This document shows positions 63,110 to 64,000 of a DNA stretch of 64,000 nt, one piece after another. The stretch comes from Doris montereyensis (taxonomy: Eukaryota > Mollusca > Gastropoda > Nudibranchia > Dorididae). Every line of letters begins with the position of its first letter. Within the stretch, counting starts at the first letter, position 1. Both the position numbers and the translations under genes were made by a program. The notes beneath the pieces were generated by a model. That model made no database searches. It was not told the origin of the DNA and worked only from the letters and a program-made list of their open reading frames with translations. The stretch spans positions 94,626 to 158,625 of the forward strand of contig JAXRKP010001174.1 in NCBI GenBank assembly GCA_037039925.1. The letters run 5' to 3'.

Positions 63110-64000
63110 TTATTATAAGTTCTAAATGTTGTTGAATTTTGAAATGAGATGTTTTCATTGTTTTCTTTGTCATGTCCTGGGAGGGGTTATTCTCAATCTA
63201 GTCACAGAAAACACAGAAATTCTTCCTAGAGTGAATTCAGTTCATGATATTGATATTAAGACTCGGCAATCAATTTTTGGCCTCATAAATGAGGTAGGCT
63301 AAATAAATTTGAAAACAATCGAAATCAATTTAAAGACATAGGCACAATCCTAATGCAAAACTCAATGTCATCATGTAACGGCTAAAGTCAATCATCACTA
63401 TCAACTTGAGATGGCTAAGAAACATTTGATTTGCTGCAAGAGGTTTGTGATTTTAAGCGGGCTGTGTTTGCGATTTCAGAGTTACACATTTTTGCCATGG
63501 ATCACAGTCGCTTGTTTTCTCAGTAAGGAAGATCAAGCTAGTGCGACGTTAGTATCAAAAACACTTATTTTACCAGAAATCATATTCATATGATAAAATT
63601 CATAATTCAAAATTATAATATAGGACAACCAAATTGACATTTTCTTTTTGATGGTATGCTGTTTACCTCTGAATAGATGTCTATGTTAATTATAGGGGCT
63701 TGGTGTCAGAAGATTGCTGAAACTGGAGAAGGTGCAAATGTTTTCATAATAAATAGTCTTCTTTCAAGACATCATGAATTTCACTCTTCTAAAGAGTCTG
63801 TTGTATCAATCAGTCTTGTTCAATGTTGTTTTTTATTTTTTCATAATAGAATTCAAATATATCTTTTCCAAATGTTTTATGACAGTAAACCTTGTGTGCT
63901 CTCCAAAGCTGTTCTTTGGACCTGCCACCTTTGTTCCTTGTTTGTTGTTGTAGTTTTGTTTAACTGTTGTTGTTTTTTTTTTTGGTCTTTTTTTACATTA

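Larger units (their letters stand above)
60914..64000. other. TADA2B 3' flank, right arm
   Basis: Mirror of about 567-3,639. Apart from the 41-base C run and the AATAAA, nothing recognised. Confidence 0.5.

Overview
The window is eukaryotic: AT-rich, intron-rich DNA from an invertebrate animal. A lophotrochozoan, perhaps a mollusc, is my guess from the repeat content and protein sequence only. It carries no bacterial-style gene arrangement.

The dominant feature is one giant inverted repeat. Positions about 567-32,095 reappear as the reverse complement at about 32,580-64,000, around a non-repeated spacer of about 480 bp. The right end of the window is still inside the palindrome, so each arm is longer than 31.4 kb. 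Paired positions sum to about 64,675 at the centre but only about 64,550 near 3.6/60.9 kb, so the right arm is about 120 bp shorter, through many small indels.

Each arm holds one complete 15-coding-exon gene for a SAGA-type Ada2b protein (TADA2B): ZZ zinc finger, SANT domain, ADA2-specific middle region and C-terminal SWIRM domain. It lies at 28,622 to 3,640 on the minus strand and 35,999 to 60,913 on the plus strand. The copies are head to head, with both 5' ends facing the centre. All exon borders are recognisable in both arms and give a frame of 445 codons plus stop. Each copy has 1-2 nt frameshifts, mostly in different exons, so for every exon but exon 8 at least one arm is intact. Intron 1 is a GC-AG intron in both arms.

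The introns hold mirrored repeats: a 43-bp satellite (intron 13), a 33-bp minisatellite with a 330-bp higher-order period (intron 12), a 67-bp tandem repeat (intron 11), three adjacent perfect hairpins (intron 12), (GA)n/(CT)n and poly-C tracts, 3' ends of three kinds of non-LTR retrotransposon (introns 2, 11, 14) and several tRNA-headed SINEs (introns 2 and 6). The central 7 kb between the two start codons holds the presumed promoters, a (CT)n/(GA)n block in each arm, and the spacer.

The main question is whether the palindrome is real or an assembly or fold-back-read artefact. Complementary frameshifts in a conserved gene show the sequence is not well polished; the unique spacer leaves a genuine inverted duplication possible.
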